Assembly: GCF_000820515.1 (NCBI RefSeq)
Contig: NZ_JXDG01000042.1
Location: forward strand, 1-64,000
Reading direction: 5' to 3'
Length of the DNA: 64,000 nt
Source: Pseudomonas batumici
GTDB taxonomy: Bacteria > Pseudomonadota > Gammaproteobacteria > Pseudomonadales > Pseudomonadaceae
The position numbers were made by a program, and so were the translations under genes. Shown here piece by piece: positions 24,748 through 33,771 of the stretch (positions within the stretch are counted from its first letter, which is position 1; each line of letters starts with the position of its first letter). The notes beneath the pieces are model-generated. The model worked only from the letters and a program-made list of their open reading frames with translations, searched no databases and was not told the DNA's origin.

Positions 24748-24946
24748 TCAACGGTGCGCCAAAAAACCCGACGCCCCCTGTGCCACTGCCGCGTCCAGTC
24801 AATTCGGAGCTTGCGAGCGGCGCCGGAAACCCGGCGGTCGATGCGCATGCCGGACAGGCGCTCGGCCACCGCGTTGCACTGACGAAAAAATCCAAGGAAA
24901 ATGCTCGGATACCGCGTGATGGGCGGATGCAAGCAGGAGTACCCCG

Positions 24947-27742
24947 TTGACCCTTCCCCCCGAACAGGTTGTCCATTTCGGCCCCTACCGGATCTACCCC
25001 GGACAGCGTCTGGTGCTGGAGGGCGACCAGCCCCTGCGCCTGGGTCGGCGTGCCATGGACATTCTGTTGATCCTGCTGGAGCACGCCGGGAATGTGGTCA
25101 GCAAGCAACAACTGATCGCCCGGGTATGGCCCAAAAGCGTGGTGGAAGACATCAATCTGCGAGTGCACATGGCGGCGTTGCGCAAGGCCCTCGGCGACGG
25201 CCAGGCCGGCCAGCGCTACATCGTCACCGTGGCCCAGCGTGGTTACAGCTTTGTCGCGCCGTACTCGCTGGAACAGGTCGTCCAACGTCCCGCGAGCGGT
25301 GGGCACGAGCAGAGCGGCCATAACCTGCCCATTCGTCGGACGCGCATGATTGGTCGCCAGGCCTTGGTCGACAGTCTTGTGACGCAATTGCCACGCCAGC
25401 GCTTCATCACCCTCGTCGGCCCGGGCGGTATCGGCAAGACCACCGTGGCGCTGCGCGTCGCCGAACAACTGATCGGCCGCTACCGGGACGGCATTCGCCT
25501 GCTGGACCTGGCCCCACTCAACGACCCGTTGATGATCACCACCCACCTGGCGACTCTGCTCGGCCTGTCCTTGCACGACGCCGAACCGATGAACTGTCTC
25601 GCGAGCTTCCTGCGCGAGCGACAGATGCTGCTGGTCATCGACAACTGCGAGCATCTGATCGACGCCGTTGCGCTGCTCAGCGAAAGCCTCCTTCGCGGCG
25701 CGCCCGAGGTGCACATTCTGGCCACCAGCCGCGAGAGCCTGCGGGCCGAAGGCGAATTCGTCCAGCGCCTGGAGTCTCTGGACTGCCCACCGCCCATCGC
25801 CGCACTGGACCGCACCCAAGCCTTGACCTTTTCGGCGGTACAGTTGTTCGTCGAGCGGGCGATGGCCAGTCATGACAGTTTCGAACTGACCGATGACGAG
25901 CTGCCTCTGGCGATCGAGATCTGCCGCCGTCTGGACGGCATTCCTTTAGCGATCGAACTGGCCGCGGCGCAAGTGGGCAACCTTGGCCTGAGTGGATTGC
26001 TGACGCAACTGCAAGGCAGTTTTCGTCTGCTCACCCAGGGCTGCCGGACGACGTTGGGCCGGCATCAGACCCTGCGCGCCACACTCGACTGGAGCTTCGA
26101 GCTGCTCAGTGCCTGCGAACAAACCTGCCTGCGTCGACTGGGTGTGTTCAGGGGAGGATTCACGCTGGAGTCGGCGGCCGCAGTGATTGTCGGTGAACAC
26201 ATCGTGCCCCGCGAGGTGCTTGGCTCGATTACGCAACTGGTGGCCAAGTCGTTGCTGAACGTGGAGGTGGGCGACGAAGAGGTGTTCTACCGTCTGCTCG
26301 ACACCACCCGCAGCTATGCCTTGGAAAAACTCGACCAGACGACTGATCTGCCAAGCACCCTGGAACGCCACGCCGAACGCTGCCTGGCCTTGATGCATCA
26401 GGCCCAGAACGACTGGGAGCACGTCCAGACCTGTGTGTGGATCGAGCGCTACGCCCGCAGTCTGGAAGACATTCGCTCGGCCCTCGATTGGAGCTTGAAC
26501 GCTCAAGGGGCGCAGGCACTGGCGATCCGACTGGCTTCGGTTTCGACACCCCTCTGGCAGGAGCTGTCGCTGCTCAAGGAACACGGCGTGTACGTGCGCA
26601 AGGCCCTGGCACTGCTCGAATCGACGCCCGAGCCCTGCCCTCGTCTGAAAATGGCCCTCAAGCTTGCCCTCGGCAGCTCCTGCTACCATACCCAGGGCGG
26701 TACCGCCGAAACCGTCGAAGCCTTTGTGAGCGCCAGGACCCTGGCCGAACGCTGCAACGACGTGGCCGGTCAGCTCAAAGCCGTGTCCGGGCACATGGCG
26801 GTCAATCTCAGTTGCGGCAACTACCAAGCGGCCCTGGAACAGAGTCTGCAATTCGATCGACTGGGTTTGCAAGACGATGCCATTGCGTCCCTGAGTACTC
26901 ACCGTTTGCAGGTGCTGGCCCTGCACTTTGCCGGGGATCAGCCACTGGCGCGGGAGAATGCCGAACAGGTCATTCAGCGTATGGCCCAGAGCGGACACCT
27001 CAATCGCTTCACCCACGGCTTTGGCATCCAGTACGACCAGAGCGTCGCCGCCCTGACCATCCTGGCGCGGATCCTCTGGTTGCAGGGCTATCCCGAAAAG
27101 GCCTGGTGCACCGCCCGTCAGGCGCTGGATATTGCGATCCGGATCGACCACGGCACGTCCATCTGTTACACGCTGGCACTGTCCGGTTGCCTGATCGCCC
27201 ACTACAACGGCGACAGTCGAACTGCCCGCGAACTCTTGCGCCTGCTGCTCGAGCAAGCACAAAAACATTCAGTGCTGCTGTTCCACAACTGGGCCCGGCA
27301 CTACGCGCAGGTGATCGATGCCGATGGTGCACACTCGAACCCGCAACCCGTTACCGGGCTGATCAAGGAAATCATGGTCACCCTGAATACCGGCTTCGTC
27401 GATGACGCCTTGCTGGCACGGGCCGAAGACGGCGCCGCGGGCTGGAGCACGGCGGAAATCCTCCGGGCCAGAGCGGATGCTCTGCTTGCGGAAGACTGTC
27501 AGAGTACGGCCGAGGCCGTTCTGCTCAAGGCGCTGGGGGTGGCAAAAGCCCAGGGTGCCCTGGCCTGGGAACTGCGTACTGCCACGTCACTGGCCCGGCT
27601 TTGGCAGCGTCAAGGCCACTTCCAGCAAGCCCATGACCTGTTGGCGCCGATCTACGATCGCTTCACTGAAGGCTTTGCCACGCCAGACCTAACCCAGGTC
27701 CGTTGGCTGCTCGACGAGTTGCAACGACACAGGTCCGCGTAA
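24947..27742 (+). CDS. Winged-helix regulator with NTPase and TPR-like domains
   Basis: About 931 residues. The N-terminal OmpR/PhoB-type winged helix (about 5-105, LVLEGDQPLRLGRRAMDILL... RGYSFVAP) is followed by an NTPase with Walker A GPGGIGKTT (about 162-170), Walker B LLVIDNCEH (about 227), and ATSRE sensor region. The long helical C-terminus (about 460-931) is probably TPR-like repeats. This is a signal-transduction ATPase architecture like SARP/MalT-type regulators. The start is TTG at 24947: AGGAG (24935-24939) sits 7 nt upstream and no closer ATG exists. Its 3' end overlaps a convergent paralogue by 54 bp. Confidence 0.8.
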   Translation: MTLPPEQVVHFGPYRIYPGQRLVLEGDQPLRLGRRAMDILLILLEHAGNVVSKQQLIARVWPKSVVEDINLRVHMAALRKALGDGQAGQRYIVTVAQRGYSFVAPYSLEQVVQRPASGGHEQSGHNLPIRRTRMIGRQALVDSLVTQLPRQRFITLVGPGGIGKTTVALRVAEQLIGRYRDGIRLLDLAPLNDPLMITTHLATLLGLSLHDAEPMNCLASFLRERQMLLVIDNCEHLIDAVALLSESLLRGAPEVHILATSRESLRAEGEFVQRLESLDCPPPIAALDRTQALTFSAVQLFVERAMASHDSFELTDDELPLAIEICRRLDGIPLAIELAAAQVGNLGLSGLLTQLQGSFRLLTQGCRTTLGRHQTLRATLDWSFELLSACEQTCLRRLGVFRGGFTLESAAAVIVGEHIVPREVLGSITQLVAKSLLNVEVGDEEVFYRLLDTTRSYALEKLDQTTDLPSTLERHAERCLALMHQAQNDWEHVQTCVWIERYARSLEDIRSALDWSLNAQGAQALAIRLASVSTPLWQELSLLKEHGVYVRKALALLESTPEPCPRLKMALKLALGSSCYHTQGGTAETVEAFVSARTLAERCNDVAGQLKAVSGHMAVNLSCGNYQAALEQSLQFDRLGLQDDAIASLSTHRLQVLALHFAGDQPLARENAEQVIQRMAQSGHLNRFTHGFGIQYDQSVAALTILARILWLQGYPEKAWCTARQALDIAIRIDHGTSICYTLALSGCLIAHYNGDSRTARELLRLLLEQAQKHSVLLFHNWARHYAQVIDADGAHSNPQPVTGLIKEIMVTLNTGFVDDALLARAEDGAAGWSTAEILRARADALLAEDCQSTAEAVLLKALGVAKAQGALAWELRTATSLARLWQRQGHFQQAHDLLAPIYDRFTEGFATPDLTQVRWLLDELQRHRSA

Positions 27743-29185
27743 CGCCCAGCGGGTCTGGCGGAAGTAGCGGGCATAACGCATTTCAAACACCCGCAGCAAT
27801 CCACTGCGCTCAAGTTTCTCCCGAGCGTAGGTGCGGGTGGTGTTGAGAAGCCGGTAGCGTGTCATGCCATTGCCCCGCTCGACCGACAGCAGCGATTTGC
27901 GCGCCAGCCGCTCCACCACGTCCACCAGACGGGTGGGGCGCAGCACCGCACAACCGATGACGCCGACGGCCGCCTCCAGGGTAAAGGCCATTTTGAACAC
28001 CGCCAGCCCCTGCAACACGGTTTGCTCCAGCGGGCTCAGCCGCTGATAGCTCCAGTCCAGCGCGGATTTGAGGGTTTGCTGCCGCGCAACGGCGGTGCGC
28101 CGCCCGTGGGTCAGCAGTTGCAGGCAGTTGCCCAACTGGGCTTGCAGCCCCACCAGCGCCAGCGCGTCGATCTGCGCCGCCGCCAGCTCGATGGCCAACG
28201 GCAGACCATCGAGTCGGCGGCAGATTTCACGCACCGTCTTGAGGTCCCGCTCGCGCAAGGTAAATGCCGGCTGACGGGCTCGAACCCGGCTGACAAACAG
28301 CTGCACCGCCGAATACTCCATGACGTCGGCCACACTGTGCAACGCTGACGCGGGCGGCACGGCCAAGGGTGGCAAACCCAGCACCGTTTCGCCCGATGCC
28401 CGCAGCGGCTCGCGGCTGGTGGCCAGGATCGACAACCGTGGCACCGCCACCAGCAACGTCTCCACCGCTGTTCGACAGTCTTCGAGCAGGTGCTCGCAAT
28501 TATCGAACACCAGCAAGGCATGCCAGGGCACCAGGGCGTCCACGCCACCGTCCAGCTCGAGGGTGCGAATCAGAGACTCGATAATCCGTGTCGGATCATC
28601 GATCATCGCCAGATCCATGATCCAGACACCGTCGCGATAGTGATGCAACAGCAGCTCCGCCACGCGCAAGGCCACCGTGGTTTTGCCGACGCCGGCCGGA
28701 CCGACCAGGGTCATGAAACGGCGAACCGGCAGTTGCCGGACCACACTGCCCACCACCGAGTCTCGACCGGTGACCGGGGTCAGCCGCACTGGCAGGTTAT
28801 GCTGGGGCTTGCGCACGCTGTCGATCGAGACCGATGCGCCCTCCTGAATGCGCTGCACCGGGGCAATGAAGCTATAACCGCGCTGGGGAATGCTGACGAT
28901 GTAGCGCTGCCCACCCAGGCCGTCGCCGAGGGCCCGACGCAGGGCGGCGATGTGGACACGCAGGTTGATTTCCTCGACCACCGAGGTTGGCCATACACAG
29001 GCGATCAGTTCGTCCTTGCTGACCACGTTGCCGGCGCGGTCGACCAGCACCTGGAGGATATCCAGTGCCCGCCCCCCCATGCGCAGCGGCCGATCACCTT
29101 CCAGGACCAACCGTTGACGCGGGTGGAACGCGTAGGGGCCGAACCGCAGTACCGTATCGCTGTTCAAATCGCTGAGGTTGTTCAT
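27689..29185 (-). CDS. Winged-helix regulator with NTPase domain, short paralogue
   Basis: A 498-residue relative of the 24947-27742 protein: OmpR-type winged helix (about 10-110), Walker A GPAGVGKTT (about 172-180), LLVFDNCEH (about 242) and ATSREPLRASGE. It ends where the longer paralogue's helical repeat region would start, so it lacks a TPR-like domain and may be a truncated or minimal form. The last 17 codons are antisense to the end of the convergent gene. The two may arise from a local inverted duplication. Its target genes are unknown. Confidence 0.8.
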   Translation of the reverse strand: MNNLSDLNSDTVLRFGPYAFHPRQRLVLEGDRPLRMGGRALDILQVLVDRAGNVVSKDELIACVWPTSVVEEINLRVHIAALRRALGDGLGGQRYIVSIPQRGYSFIAPVQRIQEGASVSIDSVRKPQHNLPVRLTPVTGRDSVVGSVVRQLPVRRFMTLVGPAGVGKTTVALRVAELLLHHYRDGVWIMDLAMIDDPTRIIESLIRTLELDGGVDALVPWHALLVFDNCEHLLEDCRTAVETLLVAVPRLSILATSREPLRASGETVLGLPPLAVPPASALHSVADVMEYSAVQLFVSRVRARQPAFTLRERDLKTVREICRRLDGLPLAIELAAAQIDALALVGLQAQLGNCLQLLTHGRRTAVARQQTLKSALDWSYQRLSPLEQTVLQGLAVFKMAFTLEAAVGVIGCAVLRPTRLVDVVERLARKSLLSVERGNGMTRYRLLNTTRTYAREKLERSGLLRVFEMRYARYFRQTRWALRGPVSLQLVEQPTDLG

Positions 29186-29371
29186 ACCGGGTCACGTGCT
29201 GAAAACCTGGCCCGGCTCAAGGTACGGCATCACCCGTTGCGCGAGTTCGCCCAGGCTCCCGCATCTCTATTGCCAAGCGTTCGCGACTATCTTGGCAGGC
29301 TTGGGTGACCGTACAACTGCCCCGGGGGGAGCGTCACGGCCATCCCGGTGCGCAGAACGGACAAGAAGCTC

Positions 29372-30322
29372 CTAGCTAAACTGTTCCCGGTACTGGGTGG
29401 GGGTCAAGCCGAGTTTTTCACTGAACAGAAAACGCATGTGCCGCACGCTGCCGAAGCCGCTCTTGTAGGCGACGGTCTTGAGCGGCAGGTCACTGGTTTC
29501 CAGCAGGTTTCTGGCGCAGTCGATACGCGCGCTTTGCAGAAATTCCATGGGCGTCATGTTCACTTCCCGGGCAAATACCCGGGCGAAATGCCGCGCACTC
29601 ATGTTCGCCAGGCTGGCCATGCGTTCGATGCTGAAGGCTTCATCGAGGTGTTCGAGCACATGGTGCTGAACCCGGGTGACCGGGGTTTCATGGGACGCCA
29701 CCGCGGACATCAACGGGCTGAACTGCGCCTGCCCACCCTGGCGCTTCATCACCACCAGCAACACCTTGGCCACGTCCTGGGCGATTTTCTTGCCGTGATC
29801 CTGGGCGACCACCGCCAGTGCCAGGTCGATGCCGGCGGTGACGCCGCCGGAAGTGATCAGGTTGCGGTCCTGAACGTAAATCTGATCGGTCTCCACCGTC
29901 GCCTTGGGAAAACCCTTGATCAGCCGCTCCGTATAATGCCAGTGGGTCGTCACGCGATAGCCGTCCAGCAAACCGGCATTCCCCAGCACGAAAGCGCCCG
30001 TGCAGATCGAGCCATAACAGGTGCTCCGGCGGACAGCGTGCTGAAGCCAGGCGAGCAACGGCGGATGTCTTTCGTTGTAGGCCCCGGGGCCGCCCGGTAC
30101 CAGCAACAGGTCATAGCCCTCGCACGCCTGATCAATATGCACATCGGCCTGAACGCTGACACCGTTGGAAGCTCGCAGAGGGCCATGCTCGGTGCCGATC
30201 ATCGACAGATGATAGTGATCGTCCGGAGCCAGATAACGATTGGCGATGGAGAACACCTCCATGGGCCCGGCCATGTCGAGCAGGAGGAAGTCCGGGAACA
30301 GCACCATTGCCACGCTTTTCAT
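29372..30322 (-). CDS. GlxA-like AraC-family regulator with DJ-1/PfpI domain
   Basis: A 316-residue protein: an N-terminal DJ-1/PfpI amidotransferase-like domain (about 1-175; the nucleophile-elbow segment reads SICTGAFVLGNAGLL, Cys near residue 106) and a C-terminal AraC domain (about 215-315, ASLANMSARHFARVF). GlxA-type regulators sense small nitrogen compounds, such as glycine betaine, choline or arginine, in Pseudomonas. It is divergent from the pirin gene at 30546 with a 223-bp AT-rich intergenic region and probably controls it. Confidence 0.87.
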   Translation of the reverse strand: MKSVAMVLFPDFLLLDMAGPMEVFSIANRYLAPDDHYHLSMIGTEHGPLRASNGVSVQADVHIDQACEGYDLLLVPGGPGAYNERHPPLLAWLQHAVRRSTCYGSICTGAFVLGNAGLLDGYRVTTHWHYTERLIKGFPKATVETDQIYVQDRNLITSGGVTAGIDLALAVVAQDHGKKIAQDVAKVLLVVMKRQGGQAQFSPLMSAVASHETPVTRVQHHVLEHLDEAFSIERMASLANMSARHFARVFAREVNMTPMEFLQSARIDCARNLLETSDLPLKTVAYKSGFGSVRHMRFLFSEKLGLTPTQYREQFS

Positions 30323-30512
30323 GGTTTGTAAGTCACTGATATCAAAGAAATGGAAGCGTCACACCGACGTTGAACAGTCTGACCGAGGGTGGCGTGCTCA
30401 TGGAATAAGCATACGTGATTCGTCGAACAAAATTGTCAATCTGAAAGAGACAGTATTTCAATTTTCACCTACTTATTGCACAAAATGGTAAACATTAACC
30501 TTCTCCTCACTC

Positions 30513-30528
30513 GGACGAATTAACGTCC
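30513..30528. promoter_or_regulatory. Short dyad just upstream of the pirin gene
   Basis: GGACG, AATTAA, CGTCC: 5-bp arms around an AT centre, 17 nt before the pirin start. A candidate operator; it is short enough to be chance. Confidence 0.3.
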
Positions 30529-30545
30529 CTGCAGGAGATCTCATC

Positions 30546-31268
30546 ATGCTGACCCTTCGCAAAGCCTCTGATCGTGGCATGGCCAATCACGGTTGGTTGA
30601 AGTCGTTCCATACCTTTTCCTTCGCCAACTACCGCAACCCGCGGGAGCAGGGTTTTTCCGACCTGCTGGTGATCAACGATGACCGGGTGGCGGCCGGTAA
30701 AGGTTTCGGTCAACACCCGCACCGGGACATGGAGATTTTTTCCTATGTGCTCGAAGGTGCCCTGGAACACAAGGACACCCTCGGCACCGGTTCGGTGATC
30801 CGCCCCGGCGACGTCCAACTGATGAGCGCCGGCAGCGGCGTGGCACATAGCGAGTACAACCACTCGGCGACCCGGCCGGTGCACTTCCTGCAAATCTGGA
30901 TCGTGCCGAACGTCAGCGGGGCCAAACCTCGTTATCAGCAAGAACACTTCAGCACCCAGAAGAAACGCGGCCGTCTACAACTGATCATCTCGCCTGACGG
31001 GGCCAACGGCTCGCTGCGCGTGCGTCAGGATACGCGGGTTTATGCCGCGCTGATCGACGGCAAGGAAAGCGCCAGCCTGGAATTGGCCGCCGATCGCTAC
31101 GCCTATGTACACGTGGCCCGGGGCAAGGTCGAACTCAACGGCGTGCAGCTGCAGGAAGGCGATGGCGTGCGGGTTCGGGATGAACAGGTGCTGACCTTGA
31201 GCAACGGCGCGGATGCCGAGGTGCTGGTGTTCGACCTGCGCCCTCAGGAGCTGCCGGAAATGCCATGA
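30546..31268 (+). CDS. Pirin-family protein (YhaK-like bicupin)
   Basis: A 240-residue bicupin. The N-terminal cupin keeps the metal ligands of the group: HPHRDMEI (two His, about 57-59) and a later AHSEYNHS (His and Glu, about 101-103), preceded by GSVIRPGDVQLMSAGSG. Members include YhaK and quercetin 2,3-dioxygenase-active pirins, often redox or nitrosative-stress responsive. GCAGGAG lies 10 nt upstream of the ATG. It is divergent from the GlxA-like regulator, and a hairpin terminator follows. Confidence 0.88.
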   Translation: MLTLRKASDRGMANHGWLKSFHTFSFANYRNPREQGFSDLLVINDDRVAAGKGFGQHPHRDMEIFSYVLEGALEHKDTLGTGSVIRPGDVQLMSAGSGVAHSEYNHSATRPVHFLQIWIVPNVSGAKPRYQQEHFSTQKKRGRLQLIISPDGANGSLRVRQDTRVYAALIDGKESASLELAADRYAYVHVARGKVELNGVQLQEGDGVRVRDEQVLTLSNGADAEVLVFDLRPQELPEMP

Positions 31269-31277
31269 CCGTACTGG

Positions 31278-31302
31278 GCCTGGGGGCTCTGTGCCCCCGG
31301 GC
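31278..31302 (+). terminator. Terminator after the pirin gene
   Basis: GCCTGGGGGC, loop TCTGT, GCCCCCGGGC, with one G-T wobble, then TTC. It is 9 bp beyond the stop. The remaining gap to 31574 holds no further feature I can support. Confidence 0.6.
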
Positions 31303-31574
31303 TTCAGCGGTACCGCTGATGACACTCACGACGTTTGACTCGCCCACGCCTCACTGCCTGGACAAACAATCTGTGGCACTCAATTCGCTAGGAAAAGGAC
31401 TACAAAATCCAGCGAAACATCCAGCTATCTCATCCAGGGGATTTGAGTCCAGTATCGGTGCCATGGATCAGTGTCGGCGACGCCTTTGCCGGCTGAATGC
31501 CCAAGCCCCGCGCCGCAACGCACGGCTCGACATCAGGTGGCTGTCATGGGCCGTTGTCAAATACAGGAGATAGA

Positions 31575-32009
31575 ATGACGCCCGCCATTACGCTCTACGA
31601 CGCGCTGACCACTGTCAGCATTCCATCAGACAAGGCCAAGGCTGTTGTGCACGCGTGGGAGGCTGAAGTGGAAAATCTCGCATCGAAAGCTGACCTAAAA
31701 CAGGTTGAAGCACATTTCAAATCAGACCTAAAACAAGTTGAAACACATTTAACACAGTCCATCACGGCATTGGGCACTGAACTGCGTTCGTCCATCAAGG
31801 AGCTCCAATCCGCTCTCCGCGAGCAGGGGGTCGAGCTGAGAGCAGAACTCAAGGAACAGCGGGCCGAGTTCCGGGCCGAGCTCAAGGAACAACGGGCTGA
31901 GCAACGGTCCTCCACCCGAGTCCTGCAATGGAGTATCGGTGTGACCTTCCTCTGTGTCGCCGCGCCTTTCATTAAAAATGCGTTCGAGGTGTTGGCCACG
32001 TCGTACTGA
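31575..32009 (+). CDS. Coiled-coil, C-terminally membrane-anchored protein
   Basis: A 144-residue protein. Residues 28-110 are a long coiled coil with imperfect repeats: DLKQVEAHF/DLKQVETHL and ELKEQRAEF/ELKEQRAEQ. A single hydrophobic helix near the C-terminus (WSIGVTFLCVAAPFIKNAFEV) anchors it. It resembles DUF1640/CCDC90-type proteins, whose roles are unclear. AGGAG lies 7 nt upstream and fixes the start at 31575. It is monocistronic. Confidence 0.72.
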   Translation: MTPAITLYDALTTVSIPSDKAKAVVHAWEAEVENLASKADLKQVEAHFKSDLKQVETHLTQSITALGTELRSSIKELQSALREQGVELRAELKEQRAEFRAELKEQRAEQRSSTRVLQWSIGVTFLCVAAPFIKNAFEVLATSY

Positions 32010-32198
32010 CTGAAGTGGCTCGGTGACATGACGCGGCCTGCCCAAGAAATTTCACTTGACTTGCCGCCAATTAACTCAGCAATTAGTCTTCTGATGGGCC
32101 GTCACGCCTTGAGTGGGTGCCGCCCGCCTCCCGAATCTTGCGCATTAACCGTTGTCCAAGGAGGTAAAGAGCATAGGCTTGGTCTATTCATAAACTAA

Positions 32199-32214
32199 CT
32201 AATTGATCAATTAG
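32199..32214. promoter_or_regulatory. 16-bp perfect palindrome, operator of the RND efflux operon
   Basis: CTAATTGATCAATTAG lies 7 nt before the first gene of the efflux operon, over the ribosome-binding/leader region. Its size and symmetry fit a TetR- or MarR-type operator. No TetR or MarR gene is in the neighbourhood; the only adjacent regulator is a LysR gene beyond the 3' end. Confidence 0.65.
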
Positions 32215-32221
32215 AGAGCCC

Positions 32222-33754
32222 ATGAAAGAGCCAGAGCAATCCCAACGGAAGGCGACCTCTCGCATCTGCCAGGCTCTCGCTCCTGCGAGTGTGCTTTGCA
32301 TCGCCATGCTCACGGGCTGTACCGTAGGGCCAGACTTTGTTCGGCCCAGTGTCGCCAAGAACGCCGGCTATTCGCGGGAGAAACTCGACACGACGACGGC
32401 CTCGGCGGACGTGGCGGCGGGAGGCGCCGCGCAAAAGCTGGTCGCGGGCATGGACATCCCTGGCCAATGGTGGACGCTGTTCCGCTCGCCGGCACTGAAC
32501 GCGCTGGTGGAAGAGGCGCTGAAGGCCAATCCGGATGTTGCCGCCGCTCAAGCCGCCCTGCATCAGGCCAACGAACTGGTTTACGCCGATCAGGCGGCGC
32601 TGTTTCCCTCCCTCAGTGGCAGCTTGTCCAAGACTCGAGAGTTGCCATCGGCGGCCACGACGCCTGGTTTCACCCCGAAGATTCTCACCGTCAACTCAGC
32701 CTCGCTGAGCGTCTCTTACGCCCCGGATGTTTTCGGCGGTACCCGTCGGCAGATCGAATCGTCCACCGCACAGGCCGAATATGAGCGCTACCAATTGGAG
32801 GCGACTTACCTCACGCTGACCTCGAATGTCGTCAACACCGCCGTGACCCTGGCCTCCCTGCGCGATCAGGTGACGGCCACCGAGGCCATTATCCGGCTCC
32901 AGAGCGACCAGCTGGCGCTTCTGCAGGCACGACGGCGGCTTGGGGCGATCGCCAATACCGACGTGCTCACGCAGCAGGCGTCACTGGCACAAACCCGCGC
33001 GACGCTGCCGCCGCTGCAAAAGCAGCTCGCGCAAACCCGCAACCAGTTGATGGCCTATCTCGGCCGCTTTCCTGACCAGGACCGGGGTGAACATTTCGAG
33101 CTGGCCTCCCTCCAGCTGCCAGAGCAGTTGCCGCTCAGCCTCCCCTCGGCCATCGTGGAGCAGCGCCCGGATGTGCGCTCCGCCGAGGCGCAACTGCATC
33201 AGGCCAGCGCCAATATCGGCGTTGCCGTTGCCAATCAACTGCCTCAATTCAACATCACCGCTGCGCTGGGCTCCAGTGCGAGCGGTGGCACCAAGCTGTT
33301 TTCCTCGGGCACGGGGTTCTGGAGTCTTGCCGGATCGATCAGTCAGACGATCTTTGACGCCGGCGCATTCGAACACCGCAAGCGGGCCGCCGTGGCCGCG
33401 TATGACGAATCGGCCGCCCGTTATCGCAGCACCGTGATCGCGGCCTTCCAGGATGTCGCCAACGCCCTCAGAGCGCTGGAAGCCGATGCCGATACGCTCA
33501 ACCAGCAAGTGCAGGCCGAACAGGCGGCCCGCGACAGCCTGGCGCTGGCCCAGGCGCAGTTCCGCCTGGGCGCCGTTGGCTATCTGACACTGTTGACGGC
33601 GCAACAGACCTACCAGAACGCGGTACTCACCCGCGTCAGGGCGCAGAGCGCCCGCTATAGCGACACCACCGCCCTCTTCCAGGCACTGGGCGGTGGCTGG
33701 TGGAACCGAACCGATGTGGCCCCGGCCTCCCTGGGAAGTCCTGACCGTTATTGA
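32222..33754 (+). CDS. Outer-membrane efflux lipoprotein (OprM/NodT family)
   Basis: A 510-residue outer-membrane channel. A lipoprotein signal ends at LTGC (Cys about residue 38) followed by TVGPDFVRP. Two OEP repeats follow, with the typical LVEEALKANPDVAAAQAALHQA and a second DSLALAQAQFRLGAVGYLTLL block. TolC-like trimers of this family form the exit duct of RND pumps. It is first in the operon; the adaptor starts 17 bp after it. Having the channel gene first is less usual than having it last. Confidence 0.9.
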   Translation: MKEPEQSQRKATSRICQALAPASVLCIAMLTGCTVGPDFVRPSVAKNAGYSREKLDTTTASADVAAGGAAQKLVAGMDIPGQWWTLFRSPALNALVEEALKANPDVAAAQAALHQANELVYADQAALFPSLSGSLSKTRELPSAATTPGFTPKILTVNSASLSVSYAPDVFGGTRRQIESSTAQAEYERYQLEATYLTLTSNVVNTAVTLASLRDQVTATEAIIRLQSDQLALLQARRRLGAIANTDVLTQQASLAQTRATLPPLQKQLAQTRNQLMAYLGRFPDQDRGEHFELASLQLPEQLPLSLPSAIVEQRPDVRSAEAQLHQASANIGVAVANQLPQFNITAALGSSASGGTKLFSSGTGFWSLAGSISQTIFDAGAFEHRKRAAVAAYDESAARYRSTVIAAFQDVANALRALEADADTLNQQVQAEQAARDSLALAQAQFRLGAVGYLTLLTAQQTYQNAVLTRVRAQSARYSDTTALFQALGGGWWNRTDVAPASLGSPDRY

Positions 33755-33771
33755 AACAGTGAGAAAACACC

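Noticed and set aside
25946-27268. 440-codon open frame on the minus strand
   Set aside because: Antisense to the winged-helix/NTPase regulator; no ribosome site and shadow-like composition.
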